Shown in pieces: positions 1 through 7,898 of a stretch of 54,535 nt of DNA. Position 1 is the stretch's first letter. Each line of letters starts with the position of its first letter. A program made the translations under genes and the position numbers. Source of the DNA: a virus. The DNA lies in IMG/VR virus record IMGVR_UViG_3300020190_003475, positions 1 to 54,535 of that record; one strand, written 5' to 3'. The notes under the pieces are model-generated. The model searched no databases and had not been told where the DNA came from. It was given only the letters and a program-made list of their open reading frames with translations.

Positions 1-2
1 GA

Positions 3-836
3 GTAGACCCAGCAAAAAATATTCACGCAACCAGCACAGCAAAAGGTCATCGGGTAGTATGTGGATTTTGGGATGAACAATCTATAAGGAATCTGGATGA
101 CAGGCAATTTGATATAGTAGTGGCGCAAAATAGTTTTGCACACAACCCAGATCCACTTGCCTATCTTAAATTATTGCAACCGTTAATGAAACCCAATGGG
201 ATGTTTTTTGTTCAAACTAGTCAGGCCAACATGGTGAGAAACGGTGAATTTGACACTATCTATCACGAACATGTGAATTTTTACAACATTAATTCAATGA
301 ATCAATTGTGTCGACGAGCTGGTTGGGAATTGATAGATGTGGTTAAAACGCCTATTCATGGAACCAGTTATGTGTTTGTACTTACACCTAACCGTGTTCG
401 CAGAGAACATGTAGCTAATTTAATTAACATGGAAGCAGACTTGTTAAACAATGACACATATCGTGCATGGGCTGCTCGAGCGAGAAAAATTTCTAGTGAA
501 TTTAGTTCAAGAATCAATTTGTTTAGAGAACAAGGATATCACATTGTGGGATATGGCGCCGCAGCCAAAGGAATGACCTTGCTTAATTTTGCTGATGTAC
601 GTCTAGATTACATCATCGATGACAATCCAACCAAGCAAGACACATACAGTCCAGGGCAAGATATTCCTGTGGTGTCTATTGGTCATTTGTCTCTCTACAA
701 AGACGATGATAAAATTTTATTTGTTCCGTTGGCCTGGAACTTTTTTAAAGAAATCAAAGGTCGAATATTAAAACACAGGACTAACAGCAACGATCGTTTC
801 ATGCGATATTTTCCGGAGGTTGAAGTTGGAGTTTAA
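3..836 (+). CDS. SAM-dependent C-methyltransferase, C-terminal part (gene cut by window edge)
   Basis: The frame is open from base 3, so the N-terminus lies outside the window. The visible part matches the sugar C-methyltransferase family, in which an N-terminal zinc-binding region and a Rossmann methyltransferase domain are followed by a C-terminal domain. Seen here are a FDTIYHEHVNFYN stretch and, later, YGAAAKGMTLLNF, both hallmarks of TDP-4-keto-6-deoxyhexose 3-C-methyltransferase-like proteins. The likely role is methylation of a nucleotide sugar for glycan synthesis. It heads a run of overlapping genes for sugar-nucleotide and glycosyl transfer. The exact substrate cannot be told from sequence. 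Confidence 0.8.
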   Translation, partial: VDPAKNIHATSTAKGHRVVCGFWDEQSIRNLDDRQFDIVVAQNSFAHNPDPLAYLKLLQPLMKPNGMFFVQTSQANMVRNGEFDTIYHEHVNFYNINSMNQLCRRAGWELIDVVKTPIHGTSYVFVLTPNRVRREHVANLINMEADLLNNDTYRAWAARARKISSEFSSRINLFREQGYHIVGYGAAAKGMTLLNFADVRLDYIIDDNPTKQDTYSPGQDIPVVSIGHLSLYKDDDKILFVPLAWNFFKEIKGRILKHRTNSNDRFMRYFPEVEVGV

Positions 837-1179
837 GTTTCCTGTAATGGAATTGGTTGATAGATACACTATTGCACAAGTCAAACACAGTCGCACTGGT
901 GGAGCCAATCAGGCTGAATTGGACTTTTATGAACAACAAATGTTGGGAATAGATAAATCCTTGATTTGGCATGAACTACAGGCATTTAAAATTTTACATG
1001 ATAAAATTTGGAGCCTAGAAGATGATTTCAAAAAATGTCGAATTGATGGTACAGATTTAACCGAAGTTGGACGTCGTGCTTTGGAAATTAGAGATTACAA
1101 TAACTTTCGAGTACAATTAAAAAATACAGTGGCAGAAAAATTAAATGACCCAGTAAGAGAAGTAAAAACAAATGTATGA
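826..1179 (+). CDS. Hypothetical protein in glycan operon
   Basis: Small protein of about 117 residues, mostly helical and charged, with an opening FPVMELVDRYTIAQVKH segment. I do not assign a function, though the opening recalls small proteins of glycan clusters. An upstream in-frame TTG at 820 directly abuts a GGAGG sequence at 815-819; TTG at 826 lies six bases from it and is the better start. The start overlaps the end of the methyltransferase gene and its own end overlaps the next gene by 8 bases, so it is part of the same operon. Confidence 0.6.
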   Translation: MEFKFPVMELVDRYTIAQVKHSRTGGANQAELDFYEQQMLGIDKSLIWHELQAFKILHDKIWSLEDDFKKCRIDGTDLTEVGRRALEIRDYNNFRVQLKNTVAEKLNDPVREVKTNV

Positions 1180-2242
1180 TACTGGCGAATACGATATCCA
1201 TCTAGACATACCCTTAGACAATTACGTAGTTTGTAATTTGTTTCCTTCACATTTAGAAACAATAGTTGATTGTGTTAAACAAATTGCAGTCAAAGACAAA
1301 AATACGTTAATAATACTGTTGGGAGCATTTCAATGCATACAGGAAAGAGATTTTTGGATACTGCCGCTAGATGAATATTGTCGATCGATTGATAATCCAG
1401 TAATTGTTTTTACAGGGAAACTTACACAAGATGCAGACTATCAAAAACCCAACACAAAATTTGGTTATAAATCAATTGGGTTATTTGACTTAGTAAGCAA
1501 TCAGCATTGGTATCAACGAAAAGAAAATCAACAAAGGGTATGGGACAACGATTGCTATCGAGCAAGACCGTACAAATTTTATTGGGCTAGCAGCAAAGAT
1601 TGGTACACTCGAAGATACGTTCTTGCTGGGTTAATACACAATAATTTACTATCAAATAATTTAGTAAATTACAAATGTGTACACTCGGACATACCTGGAC
1701 TCTGGATTCAACATCGCATTGAATCAATTTGGGCAGCTCATATAGATCAAGAATGTCATTCCGTTGCCAATCAAATTCCTCTACCAGCTATAGACAACAC
1801 AGTGGAGTTTACACAGACCAACGTAAATTTTTATCTTGATAGTTGTTTGGGAATTGTTACAGATACTTTTTTTGATAATGGAATATTCTTCAGTGAAAAA
1901 ATTTTTAATGCCATCAATTATCAACAACTGTTTTTTTACATTGGATATCATAACAGTTTGGCATATTTAAGATCGCAAGGGTACAGCACCTTTGACGACA
2001 TTATTGACACCAGCTATGACAAGATTGAAGAACCAGGGTCAAGACTTGTGTGTGCTAGACGTAGTTTGCTTGAATTCTTGACGCAGTCCGCAAAAACAAT
2101 TAAACTAGCATACGAAAAAAGTGTTCCGTCTATAAAACACAATAAACAGTTATTACAACAACAAAGACCAGATTTGCAATTTACTGAATACATTCGAGAC
2201 TTTTTAAATGAAAATAGAACGACCTGTACAAATATTAGTTAG
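1172..2242 (+). CDS. Hypothetical protein, glycosyltransferase-like C-terminus
   Basis: A 356-residue protein without a clear catalytic signature. Its last third has a pattern around an SEKIFNAI segment followed by a YLRSQGYSTFDDIIDTSYD segment. The same layout (SEKIARPI, then FLKELGFQTFNIIIDETYD) occurs in the protein at 31363-32382, so the two look like distant paralogues. The SEKI..PI segment recalls the nucleotide-sugar-binding part of exostosin- and fucosyltransferase-like enzymes, and neighbours are glycan genes. Glycosyl transfer is an inference. The end overlaps the heptosyltransferase-like gene by 35 bases. Confidence 0.6.
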   Translation: MYDTGEYDIHLDIPLDNYVVCNLFPSHLETIVDCVKQIAVKDKNTLIILLGAFQCIQERDFWILPLDEYCRSIDNPVIVFTGKLTQDADYQKPNTKFGYKSIGLFDLVSNQHWYQRKENQQRVWDNDCYRARPYKFYWASSKDWYTRRYVLAGLIHNNLLSNNLVNYKCVHSDIPGLWIQHRIESIWAAHIDQECHSVANQIPLPAIDNTVEFTQTNVNFYLDSCLGIVTDTFFDNGIFFSEKIFNAINYQQLFFYIGYHNSLAYLRSQGYSTFDDIIDTSYDKIEEPGSRLVCARRSLLEFLTQSAKTIKLAYEKSVPSIKHNKQLLQQQRPDLQFTEYIRDFLNENRTTCTNIS

Positions 2243-3095
2243 ACGCAGAGCAGCACTCGGTGATGTGATTATGAGCACCGGTGTTGTGAGAGAATTAAAA
2301 AACAAGTACAACTGCTACATTGATGTAGCGACAGAATTTCCCAATGTTTATGCCAACAATCCACACGTCAGGGCGATATATCATACTGACGCTATGCCCG
2401 AGGCTAAAAATTATGATTTATATATTAACCTGGATGATGCCTACGAACATAGTCCTCTTAATCATTATGTGGACAGTTATTTCTATCGCGCTTTTGGCAC
2501 ATCAGATGTGGATAACAAATCGGTAGAACTGTTTGCTAATGAGTTTGATAAAGATGCGGTAAGCTTATTTTGCCAGGACAATGAGCTTGACAGTTTCATT
2601 GTGGTGCATATTCGACAATGGCATTGGCCATTAAAAAACATGGCTTGGGAAACTTGGTTTGCTGTTTTTGAACACCTGTTTACTGAACGTACGGATTTCA
2701 AAATAGTTTGTGTTGGCAGCGCAAGTGATGGGTATGTTGATCATCCATTGTTTGTGGATGCAAGAGAACAATTGAACATACAACAACAAAAACTCGTGAT
2801 GGATCGAGCTAGATGTTTTGTTGGCATAGACAGCGGGCCATTTCATGTAGCAGGTGCCAGCAAGACGCATATAATTGCACTACAGACACACCTGCTGCCA
2901 GAAAGAATACTGCCGTATAGAAGAGAAATGTTTGGACATAACACAACCGCAATTATGAGTGCAGTTGATTGTGTGGGATGTAATGACCATCAGGCTCGAC
3001 CAGTAAGGCAAGTAATTTGCAAACACGGTGATTATCGTTGCAAAGACAGTTTTGATGCCGAACGTATCGCAAACAATATTTCAGAAATACTATGA
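2208..3095 (+). CDS. ADP-heptose:LPS heptosyltransferase-like glycosyltransferase (GT9)
   Basis: A 295-residue protein with the GT9 layout: an N-terminal RRRAALGDVIMSTGVVREL loop (nucleotide-sugar transferase fold) and a C-terminal CFVGIDSGPFHVAGA segment typical of heptosyltransferases, where the conserved Asp and the Ser-Gly-Pro loop help bind ADP-heptose. A cysteine-rich stretch near the end (VDCVGCNDH, later CKHGDYRCKD) resembles that in other GT9 members. The family transfers heptose from ADP-heptose to a sugar acceptor. The kinase, nucleotidyltransferase and epimerase of ADP-heptose synthesis follow within 3 kb, which supports this role. Confidence 0.8.
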   Translation: MKIERPVQILVRRRAALGDVIMSTGVVRELKNKYNCYIDVATEFPNVYANNPHVRAIYHTDAMPEAKNYDLYINLDDAYEHSPLNHYVDSYFYRAFGTSDVDNKSVELFANEFDKDAVSLFCQDNELDSFIVVHIRQWHWPLKNMAWETWFAVFEHLFTERTDFKIVCVGSASDGYVDHPLFVDAREQLNIQQQKLVMDRARCFVGIDSGPFHVAGASKTHIIALQTHLLPERILPYRREMFGHNTTAIMSAVDCVGCNDHQARPVRQVICKHGDYRCKDSFDAERIANNISEIL

Positions 3096-3841
3096 TATAT
3101 AGACACTCAGGAACATTTGGCGATTTAATTTACAGTCTATCTGTAGTTAAAAAAATGGGTGGTGGCACATTTGCTATTCATCTTGAAAACATTGAAAAGT
3201 GTGTAGCACGATACGGATATAAACCCAACGAAGTAGATTCCGCACATCAGGGCAGATTCAAGATTGCTGATTTTGATTTGTTACGACCTTTGCTGTCCAG
3301 GCAGAGCTATATTGACCAAGTGACAGTTTGGTTAGGCGACCACGATGTTGATCTAGATCGATTTCGTGGCGTATTATTTAGAGGTTTTGAAGGTAACTAT
3401 GTTGAAGCGTATCATCGTACATTTAACCTACCATTTGAACCAGAAGTGTATAATGAAACATGGCTAGAGGCTGATGCAAAGCAAGTCGCACCTGTGGTCA
3501 TAAACAGAACATTTAGATACAGATGTCCTGAAGGTACAGGTACCTGGCAAGGCCTGCTAGAGCAAGCAAACATATCTCAGACAGGTGTGTTTGTTGGCAC
3601 TCAAGACGAGCATGAAGATTTTGAAAAAAGCACTGGCTTTCGTGTACAATATTACTGTGTTCAAGATTTCAAAGAGCTGGCGGATGTGATCGCTGGTGCA
3701 GATTTGTTCATGGGCAACCAGAGTGCTGCATACAGTTTAGCAATGGGTCTAGGCAAAAGCTCGGTATTAGAAACAATTAAGATTAAACCACTAGCAAACA
3801 ATGAGTGTTATTTTCCAAGATCAAACTGCCAATACTTCTAA
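3092..3841 (+). CDS. GT9-fold glycosyltransferase-like protein
   Basis: A 249-residue protein. The N-terminal GTFGDLIYSLSVVKK loop has the Gly-Asp pattern of GT9 enzymes, and a late ADLFMGNQSAAYSLAMGLG segment is equivalent to the conserved substrate loop, with Asn-Gln in place of the usual Ser-Gly-Pro. It may therefore be a diverged or altered-specificity member. Start ATG overlaps the previous stop by 4 bases, and its end overlaps the kinase gene by 41 bases, so translation is probably coupled. Confidence 0.65.
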   Translation: MIYRHSGTFGDLIYSLSVVKKMGGGTFAIHLENIEKCVARYGYKPNEVDSAHQGRFKIADFDLLRPLLSRQSYIDQVTVWLGDHDVDLDRFRGVLFRGFEGNYVEAYHRTFNLPFEPEVYNETWLEADAKQVAPVVINRTFRYRCPEGTGTWQGLLEQANISQTGVFVGTQDEHEDFEKSTGFRVQYYCVQDFKELADVIAGADLFMGNQSAAYSLAMGLGKSSVLETIKIKPLANNECYFPRSNCQYF

Positions 3842-4574
3842 GGTACGAATATTACTTGTAGGTGACAACGGTATTGATCAATATCAATATGGTACAGTTA
3901 CAAGAATTAGTCCTGAGGCTCCTGTGCCGGTAGTCAACTACACACATACAGAAATTAGACCTGGCATGGCCGCTAATGTAAAAGAGAATTTACAACGACT
4001 AGGATGCGAAGTAACTTTTGTACACGGCATAAAAACATGTATAAAGACTCGAGTAATTGATTCAAGGACCAAGCAACATCTAGTTAGAATAGATCAAGAT
4101 TCACCTAGTCGTGCCGTAAAAATTGACTACAACAACTTAGACCAGTATAATTGTATTATAGTAAGTGATTATAACAAAGGATCAGTAGAGTATGAAACCG
4201 TCGAAGAGCTTCGCCGGCGTTATTTGGGTCCAATATTTGTTGATACGAAGAAAAGCGACCTGGCCCGCTTCCAAGGTTGTTTCGTTAAAATTAATCAAGT
4301 GGAATATGAAGCGGCTCGAACATATCCTGCCGATCTTATTGTTACCCTTGGTAGAGATGGCGTAAAGTATAAAGAACATCGGTTTTCTACTCCACAAGTA
4401 GAGGCGTTTGATGTATGCGGGGCAGGCGATACATTTTTGTCTGCTCTCGCATACAACTACGTTTTATCAAATGACATCGCCGTGGCAATCAAATTTGCAG
4501 CTCGTGCAGCCAGTGTCACTGTTCAGCACATCGGAGTATACAGTCCCACCTTAGCGGAGATTGAGCAAGCATGA
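3801..4574 (+). CDS. hldE (kinase domain): D-glycero-beta-D-manno-heptose-7-phosphate kinase-like protein (PfkB family)
   Basis: A 257-residue protein equivalent to the N-terminal kinase domain of HldE/RfaE, which is about 310-320 residues in bacteria, so it is shortened. Seen: VRILLVGDNGIDQYQYG near residue 15, a substrate loop ISPEAPVPVV at about 36-45, and the PfkB signature DVCGAGDTF at 204-212 with the catalytic Asp at about 210. It should phosphorylate heptose-7-phosphate at C1. The nucleotidyltransferase half of HldE is encoded separately two genes downstream, as in split HldA/HldC systems. Confidence 0.82.
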   Translation: MSVIFQDQTANTSKVRILLVGDNGIDQYQYGTVTRISPEAPVPVVNYTHTEIRPGMAANVKENLQRLGCEVTFVHGIKTCIKTRVIDSRTKQHLVRIDQDSPSRAVKIDYNNLDQYNCIIVSDYNKGSVEYETVEELRRRYLGPIFVDTKKSDLARFQGCFVKINQVEYEAARTYPADLIVTLGRDGVKYKEHRFSTPQVEAFDVCGAGDTFLSALAYNYVLSNDIAVAIKFAARAASVTVQHIGVYSPTLAEIEQA

Positions 4575-4939
4575 CAAGATTATCAGGAAGAGTTGAAAAA
4601 GGTTGGGGGTTTGAAGAAATCTGGGCCACCAACGATAGATACTGTGGTAAGATGATGCACTTCAATATCGGTGCCAGATTTAGTATGCACTTCCATAGAG
4701 AAAAAGAAGAAACTTGGTACATACAATCTGGAAAATTCATTGTAAAATATATTGATACAAATACTGCTGCACAGATTGAACAAGAATTGAATGTGGGCGA
4801 TACTTGGCACAATCCACCTTGTATGCCACATCAATTAATTTGCCTAGAACAAGGCACAGTAGTAGAAGTTTCCACACCAGATTCCGTAGAGGACAATTAT
4901 CGTGTACAGCCCGGGGATAGCCAGAAGAGTAATAGTTAA
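4571..4939 (+). CDS. Cupin-domain protein (mannose-6-phosphate isomerase type II-like)
   Basis: A 122-residue single cupin. The metal-binding pattern is visible as MHFHREKEETWYI (His, His and Glu ligands), with a second conserved part at NPPCMPHQL. Small cupins of this type sit in glycan clusters as sugar isomerases or epimerases. The gene begins 4 bases inside the kinase gene and ends 38 bases inside the nucleotidyltransferase gene. The substrate is unknown. It could provide a sugar-phosphate isomerisation step for the same pathway, but this is inference. Confidence 0.75.
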   Translation: MTRLSGRVEKGWGFEEIWATNDRYCGKMMHFNIGARFSMHFHREKEETWYIQSGKFIVKYIDTNTAAQIEQELNVGDTWHNPPCMPHQLICLEQGTVVEVSTPDSVEDNYRVQPGDSQKSNS

Positions 4940-5321
4940 CGGGACCTTTGACATCCTGCATCGTGGGCACATTGAAATGCTCAACTTTGCAAAAAGTCAA
5001 GGAACCTATTTGTTGGTTGCAATAGATTCAGATCGTGAGGTGAGAGAGTTAAAAGGTGAACAGCGTCCTGTTAATAAACAGGAAGACCGCAAGTTTGCAT
5101 TGGACAATCTTAAATGTGTAGATGCTGTGTGGATTTTTGATACACAGGAAGAACTGGCACATATTTGTAAATTGTATAAACCTAGTTTAATGGTCAAAGG
5201 TTCAGACTATCGTGGTAAAAAAATTACCGGTGCTGAATACTGCGACAGTATTAAATATTACGATCTAGTACCCAATTATTCAACGAGTAAAATAATTGAA
5301 AATATTAATAACCGGAAGTAG
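4902..5321 (+). CDS. hldE (nucleotidyltransferase domain): Heptose-1-phosphate adenylyltransferase-like protein
   Basis: A 139-residue cytidylyltransferase-fold protein matching the C-terminal half of HldE. The HxGH nucleotide-binding motif is within GTFDILHRGH at 14-23. KGSDYRGKKITGAE and the terminal STSKIIENI also fit the family. It should transfer AMP to heptose-1-phosphate to give ADP-heptose. The GTG start at 4902 is chosen because no ATG occurs before the motif and a GAGG sequence lies upstream. It overlaps both neighbours. Confidence 0.82.
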   Translation: MYSPGIARRVIVNGTFDILHRGHIEMLNFAKSQGTYLLVAIDSDREVRELKGEQRPVNKQEDRKFALDNLKCVDAVWIFDTQEELAHICKLYKPSLMVKGSDYRGKKITGAEYCDSIKYYDLVPNYSTSKIIENINNRK

Positions 5322-6090
5322 AGGCTTTATTGGTAGCCACGCTGTAAGTCGTTGGCATAAAATTGGCGGCCATGAAATTGTCACATACGAATGGGACGAA
5401 AATCTATTACCGCGTATCGAAGGCCTGGATTGGGTTTTTCATTTTGGAGCCATAAGCAGTACCACTGAGCGTGATGTTGACAAAGTGATGCGTCAGAATT
5501 ATGACTTTAGCGTTTGGCTATATGAGGAGTGCAGACGACATGATGTCAATCTTCAATGGAGCAGCTCGGCTAGCGTGTATGGCATGGGCCGAGACTTTAC
5601 AGAGACCGCACCAGTTGATCCTAGAAGTCCATACGCATGGAGTAAATATCTATTCGAACACTACATCGAACACCATCCGACGCATGTTCGGTGCCAGGGA
5701 TTTAGATACTTTAATGTATATGGTGCGAACGAAACCCATAAAGGTAATCAAGCCAGCCCGCACTATCAGTTTGCTGTACAAGCTCAATCCACTGGTATTA
5801 TAAAAATATTCGAAGGCAGCGACCATTTTCAAAGAGACTTTGTTCCTGTTGAGCGTTTGTTAGATGTTCAATACGAATTTGTCCGGCGCAAAATTGATGA
5901 AAACGGTGTATGGAACATTGGTACAGGACAAGCACAATCATTCGCCGACATTGCGCGAGACAAAGCCAATCAATATGGAGCACTGATTCAGATAATACCT
6001 TTTCCTGAACATCTAGCGCATAGCTATCAAAAGTATACCTGTGCAGACTTAACAAAATTGCAACAAACTTTTGGCAAATACACGGGTTGA
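5296..6090 (+). CDS. hldD: ADP-L-glycero-D-manno-heptose 6-epimerase-like protein
   Basis: A 264-residue extended short-chain dehydrogenase. The NAD-binding GSRGFIG loop is at 7-13, SSTTE at 54-58 matches HldD closely, and the catalytic YxxxK pair is Tyr113/Lys117 in YAWSKYLFEHY. FRYFNVYGANETHKG and FEGSDHFQRDFVPV are also specific to HldD. The usual length is about 310, so the C-terminus is short. It should convert the D,D to the L,D epimer of ADP-heptose. The start is TTG at 5296, inside the previous gene. No GmhA or GmhB was seen here, so the host or upstream phage genes must supply them. Confidence 0.85.
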   Translation: MKILITGSRGFIGSHAVSRWHKIGGHEIVTYEWDENLLPRIEGLDWVFHFGAISSTTERDVDKVMRQNYDFSVWLYEECRRHDVNLQWSSSASVYGMGRDFTETAPVDPRSPYAWSKYLFEHYIEHHPTHVRCQGFRYFNVYGANETHKGNQASPHYQFAVQAQSTGIIKIFEGSDHFQRDFVPVERLLDVQYEFVRRKIDENGVWNIGTGQAQSFADIARDKANQYGALIQIIPFPEHLAHSYQKYTCADLTKLQQTFGKYTG

Positions 6091-6115
6091 CACATAACTA
6101 TATTTTGCATATACT
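6087..6115 (+). promoter_or_regulatory. Sigma70-type promoter, TTGACA-17-TATACT
   Basis: A perfect -35 (6087-6092) and a near-perfect -10 (6110-6115) are separated by 17 bp. The -35 overlaps the stop of hldD. The predicted start at about 6122 lies next to a hairpin at 6123-6142. It should drive the gene at 6167. Confidence 0.85.
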
Positions 6116-6122
6116 AAGATTC

Positions 6123-6142
6123 AGTAACTAATTCCAGTTACT
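6123..6142 (+). other. 5'-UTR stem-loop at predicted transcription start
   Basis: AGTAACT (6123-6129) pairs perfectly with AGTTACT (6136-6142) around a six-base loop. It begins within one base of the predicted +1 of the 6087 promoter. Such 5'-terminal hairpins can protect an mRNA from 5'-end-dependent decay. Confidence 0.7.
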
Positions 6143-6166
6143 ATTTACAATTGGAGAATTACCATC

Positions 6167-7330
6167 ATGTCAGCCCGGGTATCGCGGCCACTGATTGATG
6201 TTGTTAACGACGCTCGTCGTGACATCAAAGCGGCCCTCAAACTTTCAGACAAGCAATTTAATTCAATGATGCAGCAAATTAGAGCAAGAATGACTGCTCT
6301 AAATTTGAATTTTGCACGAGGCATGCATTATGAAGATGTTAATAACGTTTGGTTGGACTATGAAGTTCAACGCAACGTTATTATCAAGCACTTGATTGAC
6401 ATCATTAAAAAATTTGATATTAGAATTATTGAACCTGCTGCTACCGCCAACTTTATAGGCAAGGCCCTAACAAAAGAACCTTGGCGTCAAGACAAGTTGT
6501 TTGCATATAATGGTCAGCACCGTTGCGTTTTGTTAAGCCTACTAGGCTACACTAAAGTTCCGGTTATTATTAACGATACCGAAGATCTTGCGTTTCCTTC
6601 AGTTGCGTTTATCATCAACAACCACAGTGGTATCAAGAAAGTTGGAAAACCAGACCTGCACCAAAACTGGTTGTATCAACACAAGCTGGGTTTGAGCACG
6701 CAGGAAACTGAACTGGCTCGAAATCTACAAGATGCATTTGATAATGCCCGTGTACAATTAATTGAATCAACCAAAGCCAGAAACATCAACGATTATTGGT
6801 TTAGTCATTTTGACTATGCCTACAAATCTGCCAGCGTTGATAAAACGGCTGCTACTACTCGACAAATTCTTGACGCAATCACAATTGCTTGGCCAGCTGA
6901 TCAAGAAATTGATCAGGGCGTGTTTATTGGACTCTATTATATGAACAGTATTGTTAAAAGTTTAAACAAAAAGATGCCAAAGAATTGGATGCAGGATATC
7001 ACTGAAACTTGTGCAGTAAGTTTTTCGTCTAGTCACGACTGCCATACCGCTGCCAAGCGTCAATGGGACTTTTTTGTTGGCAGTGCTTGGTCTGCCCCGC
7101 AAGGAATGTTTAAGTTTATGCGAGAAGTGTACCTTATTAACGGTGGTAAATTAGCAATACCTAGTGAAAACTTAGACATCGGTGTACTGGGTAAGACCTG
7201 GTGCGAACCAAATCTTATCCCACAAGTGTCCATAGACTGTTTTAAATTAACGGGCGCCGACAAGACTTTTTTTGCAATACAAAACGGCACAACAATCGAA
7301 GGCAAAAAGTTTATGGAGATGAAGGCATAA
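6167..7330 (+). CDS. Hypothetical protein with DGQHR/ParB-like motif
   Basis: A 387-residue protein. The part around residues 105-135 (FAYNGQHRCVLLSLLGYTKVPVII) has the Gly-Gln-His-Arg motif and following helix of ParB/sulfiredoxin-fold and DGQHR-domain proteins. That fold binds nucleotides or cuts DNA in some members, but no further catalytic motif is seen here. It is the first gene after a consensus sigma70 promoter, with GGAG at 6153-6156, so it is probably an early gene. Function unknown. Confidence 0.65.
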   Translation: MSARVSRPLIDVVNDARRDIKAALKLSDKQFNSMMQQIRARMTALNLNFARGMHYEDVNNVWLDYEVQRNVIIKHLIDIIKKFDIRIIEPAATANFIGKALTKEPWRQDKLFAYNGQHRCVLLSLLGYTKVPVIINDTEDLAFPSVAFIINNHSGIKKVGKPDLHQNWLYQHKLGLSTQETELARNLQDAFDNARVQLIESTKARNINDYWFSHFDYAYKSASVDKTAATTRQILDAITIAWPADQEIDQGVFIGLYYMNSIVKSLNKKMPKNWMQDITETCAVSFSSSHDCHTAAKRQWDFFVGSAWSAPQGMFKFMREVYLINGGKLAIPSENLDIGVLGKTWCEPNLIPQVSIDCFKLTGADKTFFAIQNGTTIEGKKFMEMKA

Positions 7331-7331
7331 T

Positions 7332-7898
7332 ATGGCTAAATCCAAATTTCAGTCACTGGTTGAATCTTACCAACCCGTAGAATATCGCAAGGTCAAAAGA
7401 GATCAAGGTGCTTATGATCAAACCACGGAGTCAATAAGTCGTGAACTGACTCGTTTACTCAAAGAGTATAGCGGGTTGACAGAAATGAATCAAACAGCCA
7501 GACTGGTTCGAGATCGAATTGATGATGCGTTGAGGCGATCGCATGATTATAATATTGCCGGTAACATAAAAGCTCACTATCGAGAAAAAGGTTTACAAAA
7601 AAAGGACTACGACTTTGAGCACGTGATACCACAAAAAGTAATTCGCGATATGCTGATTCAAGGCGTGCTCACTGTTATTCAAGCAATGAATCCGCCGACC
7701 TGTCTGATTAAAAAAGTAAATCATGTGGCTTTAAAAAAAGCAGGCTGGGCTAGTAAAACACCCAGTGTGTATCATTTTTTTGATAGATACACTCAAGTGT
7801 TTACTACAGAAATTGAAACCTATAATGGACAATCAATAAATGATTTACATGCGTGGACTCTGGAAAAACATTATCAACATTTTGGAATACCAGTATGA
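7332..7898 (+). CDS. Hypothetical protein, possible HNH-like fold
   Basis: A 188-residue basic protein that begins one base after the preceding stop. KDYDFEHVIPQKVIRDML contains a Glu-His-Val-x-Pro segment similar to the start of the HNH/beta-beta-alpha metal motif, but I do not see a confident remaining His or Asn of the motif. Operon position with a DGQHR-like protein suggests an early host-modifying or DNA-related role. Unproven. Confidence 0.5.
   Translation: MAKSKFQSLVESYQPVEYRKVKRDQGAYDQTTESISRELTRLLKEYSGLTEMNQTARLVRDRIDDALRRSHDYNIAGNIKAHYREKGLQKKDYDFEHVIPQKVIRDMLIQGVLTVIQAMNPPTCLIKKVNHVALKKAGWASKTPSVYHFFDRYTQVFTTEIETYNGQSINDLHAWTLEKHYQHFGIPV

Noticed and set aside
4947-4952. TTTGACA sequence as a -35 box
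   Set aside because: It is within the conserved GTFDILH codons and no -10 lies 16-18 bp downstream.
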